A stretch of DNA of 13,279 nucleotides from Campylobacteraceae bacterium. Its GTDB lineage: Bacteria > Campylobacterota > Campylobacteria > Campylobacterales > Sulfurovaceae. Location: positions 1-13,279 of the forward strand of contig JALWVW010000301.1 in NCBI GenBank assembly GCA_027079365.1. Direction: 5' to 3'. A program made the translations under genes and the position numbers. The notes beneath the pieces are model-generated. The model worked only from the letters and a program-made list of their open reading frames with translations. It searched no databases and was not told where the DNA came from. Below, one piece after another: positions 12,891-13,279 of this stretch; position 1 is the first letter of the stretch, and the number at the start of each line of letters is the position of its first letter.

Positions 12891-13279
12891 ATGGCAGAGG
12901 TATATGCAGCATCAGATGACAGGGTAGAGCAGATAGAGATCACTCAGATACGCGCACCCAAACACCATGATCGTAGAAGTTATTCTCAAGAGGAGATCGA
13001 GGCACTTTCTCGCAATATCGCATCGACCAAGAGACTGCTTCAGCCGATCGTGGTACGCAGGGTTGAGGAGGGGTATGAGCGGATCGCAGGATTCAGAAGA
13101 GTAGAGGCAGTAAAGCTGCTCGGTTGGGAGAAGATCTCGGCAGTAGTACTGGAGGATGTCAATGATCAGGAGGCGATGCTGATCATGCTCTCTGAAAATA
13201 TGCAGAGAGAGGATCTCAATCCTTATGATCAGACAGTGGGGATACTGCAGTATATCGGGCTGAGTCTGGAGATGGATAT
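12891..13279 (+). CDS. ParB/RepB/Spo0J-family protein, N-terminal part
   Basis: The frame starts at the ATG at 12891, with GGGAGGAG at 12877-12884 (6 nt spacing), and is still open at the window edge after 129 codons. The visible part is the ParB N-terminal nuclease-like/CTPase domain: VEQIEITQIRAPKHHDRRSY near the start, LLQPIVVRRV, then ERIAGFRRVEAVKLLG (the GERRxRA-type box), and SENMQREDLNPYDQ (the ENLQR box). The C-terminal helix-turn-helix and dimer domains lie outside. It lacks the GRGLG start of typical chromosomal ParB, and no parA lies upstream, so it is more likely an accessory ParB-like DNA-binding protein than the main partition protein. No consensus parS site is visible. Confidence 0.9.
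   Translation, partial: MAEVYAASDDRVEQIEITQIRAPKHHDRRSYSQEEIEALSRNIASTKRLLQPIVVRRVEEGYERIAGFRRVEAVKLLGWEKISAVVLEDVNDQEAMLIMLSENMQREDLNPYDQTVGILQYIGLSLEMD

Overview
The window looks like a variable stretch of a bacterial chromosome, or possibly a large plasmid, of moderate G+C. The compact operons, 4-bp GTGA gene overlaps and clear Shine-Dalgarno sites fit a Campylobacterota member of the Sulfurovum/Sulfurimonas type. That placement is inferred from the general look of the proteins and not from any marker gene.

Layout. At the left edge is the 3' end of a small membrane protein (1-252, +). A long minus-strand block follows, read from right to left. A RelB/RelE(ParE)-type toxin-antitoxin pair (7995-7430) has a textbook promoter. 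It is followed after 23 bp by a SWIM zinc-finger protein (7406-6063), two tandem paralogous giant proteins that I assign to the DUF6493 group (6066-3163 and 3166-617), and a 112-residue small protein (615-277). All junctions downstream of the SWIM gene are overlapping or touching, so the block reads as one operon. On the right come an AraC-family regulator (8124-8966, +) and a convergent, overlapping EamA-type exporter (9798-8953, -). Next are a class III Fic protein (10523-9918, -) and a divergent pair made of a membrane-tethered XRE regulator with a 2TM domain (10733-11200) and a five-helix membrane protein (11202-11699). A transglutaminase-like gene (12630-11759, -) is broken by a 268-bp element with terminal inverted repeats. 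The window ends in a stand-alone ParB-like gene (12891 to the edge, +).

Most striking points. (1) The two DUF6493 paralogues are only about 40% identical in their bodies but nearly identical over the last ~117 residues (347 bp, about 92% DNA identity). This suggests gene conversion or selection on one domain. (2) The first paralogue ends in a tail copied from the end of the SWIM gene, including the ribosome-binding site for the next gene, which looks like the scar of the tandem duplication. (3) The transposon-like element is built of two internal hairpins whose loops carry 20-nt sequences complementary to each other, and its insertion splits a catalytic domain cleanly.

The genes do not form one pathway. 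TA, Fic, SWIM/DUF6493, a non-autonomous mobile element and an orphan ParB together look like an accessory region. A conflict or stress role for the SWIM/DUF6493 operon is a hypothesis only.
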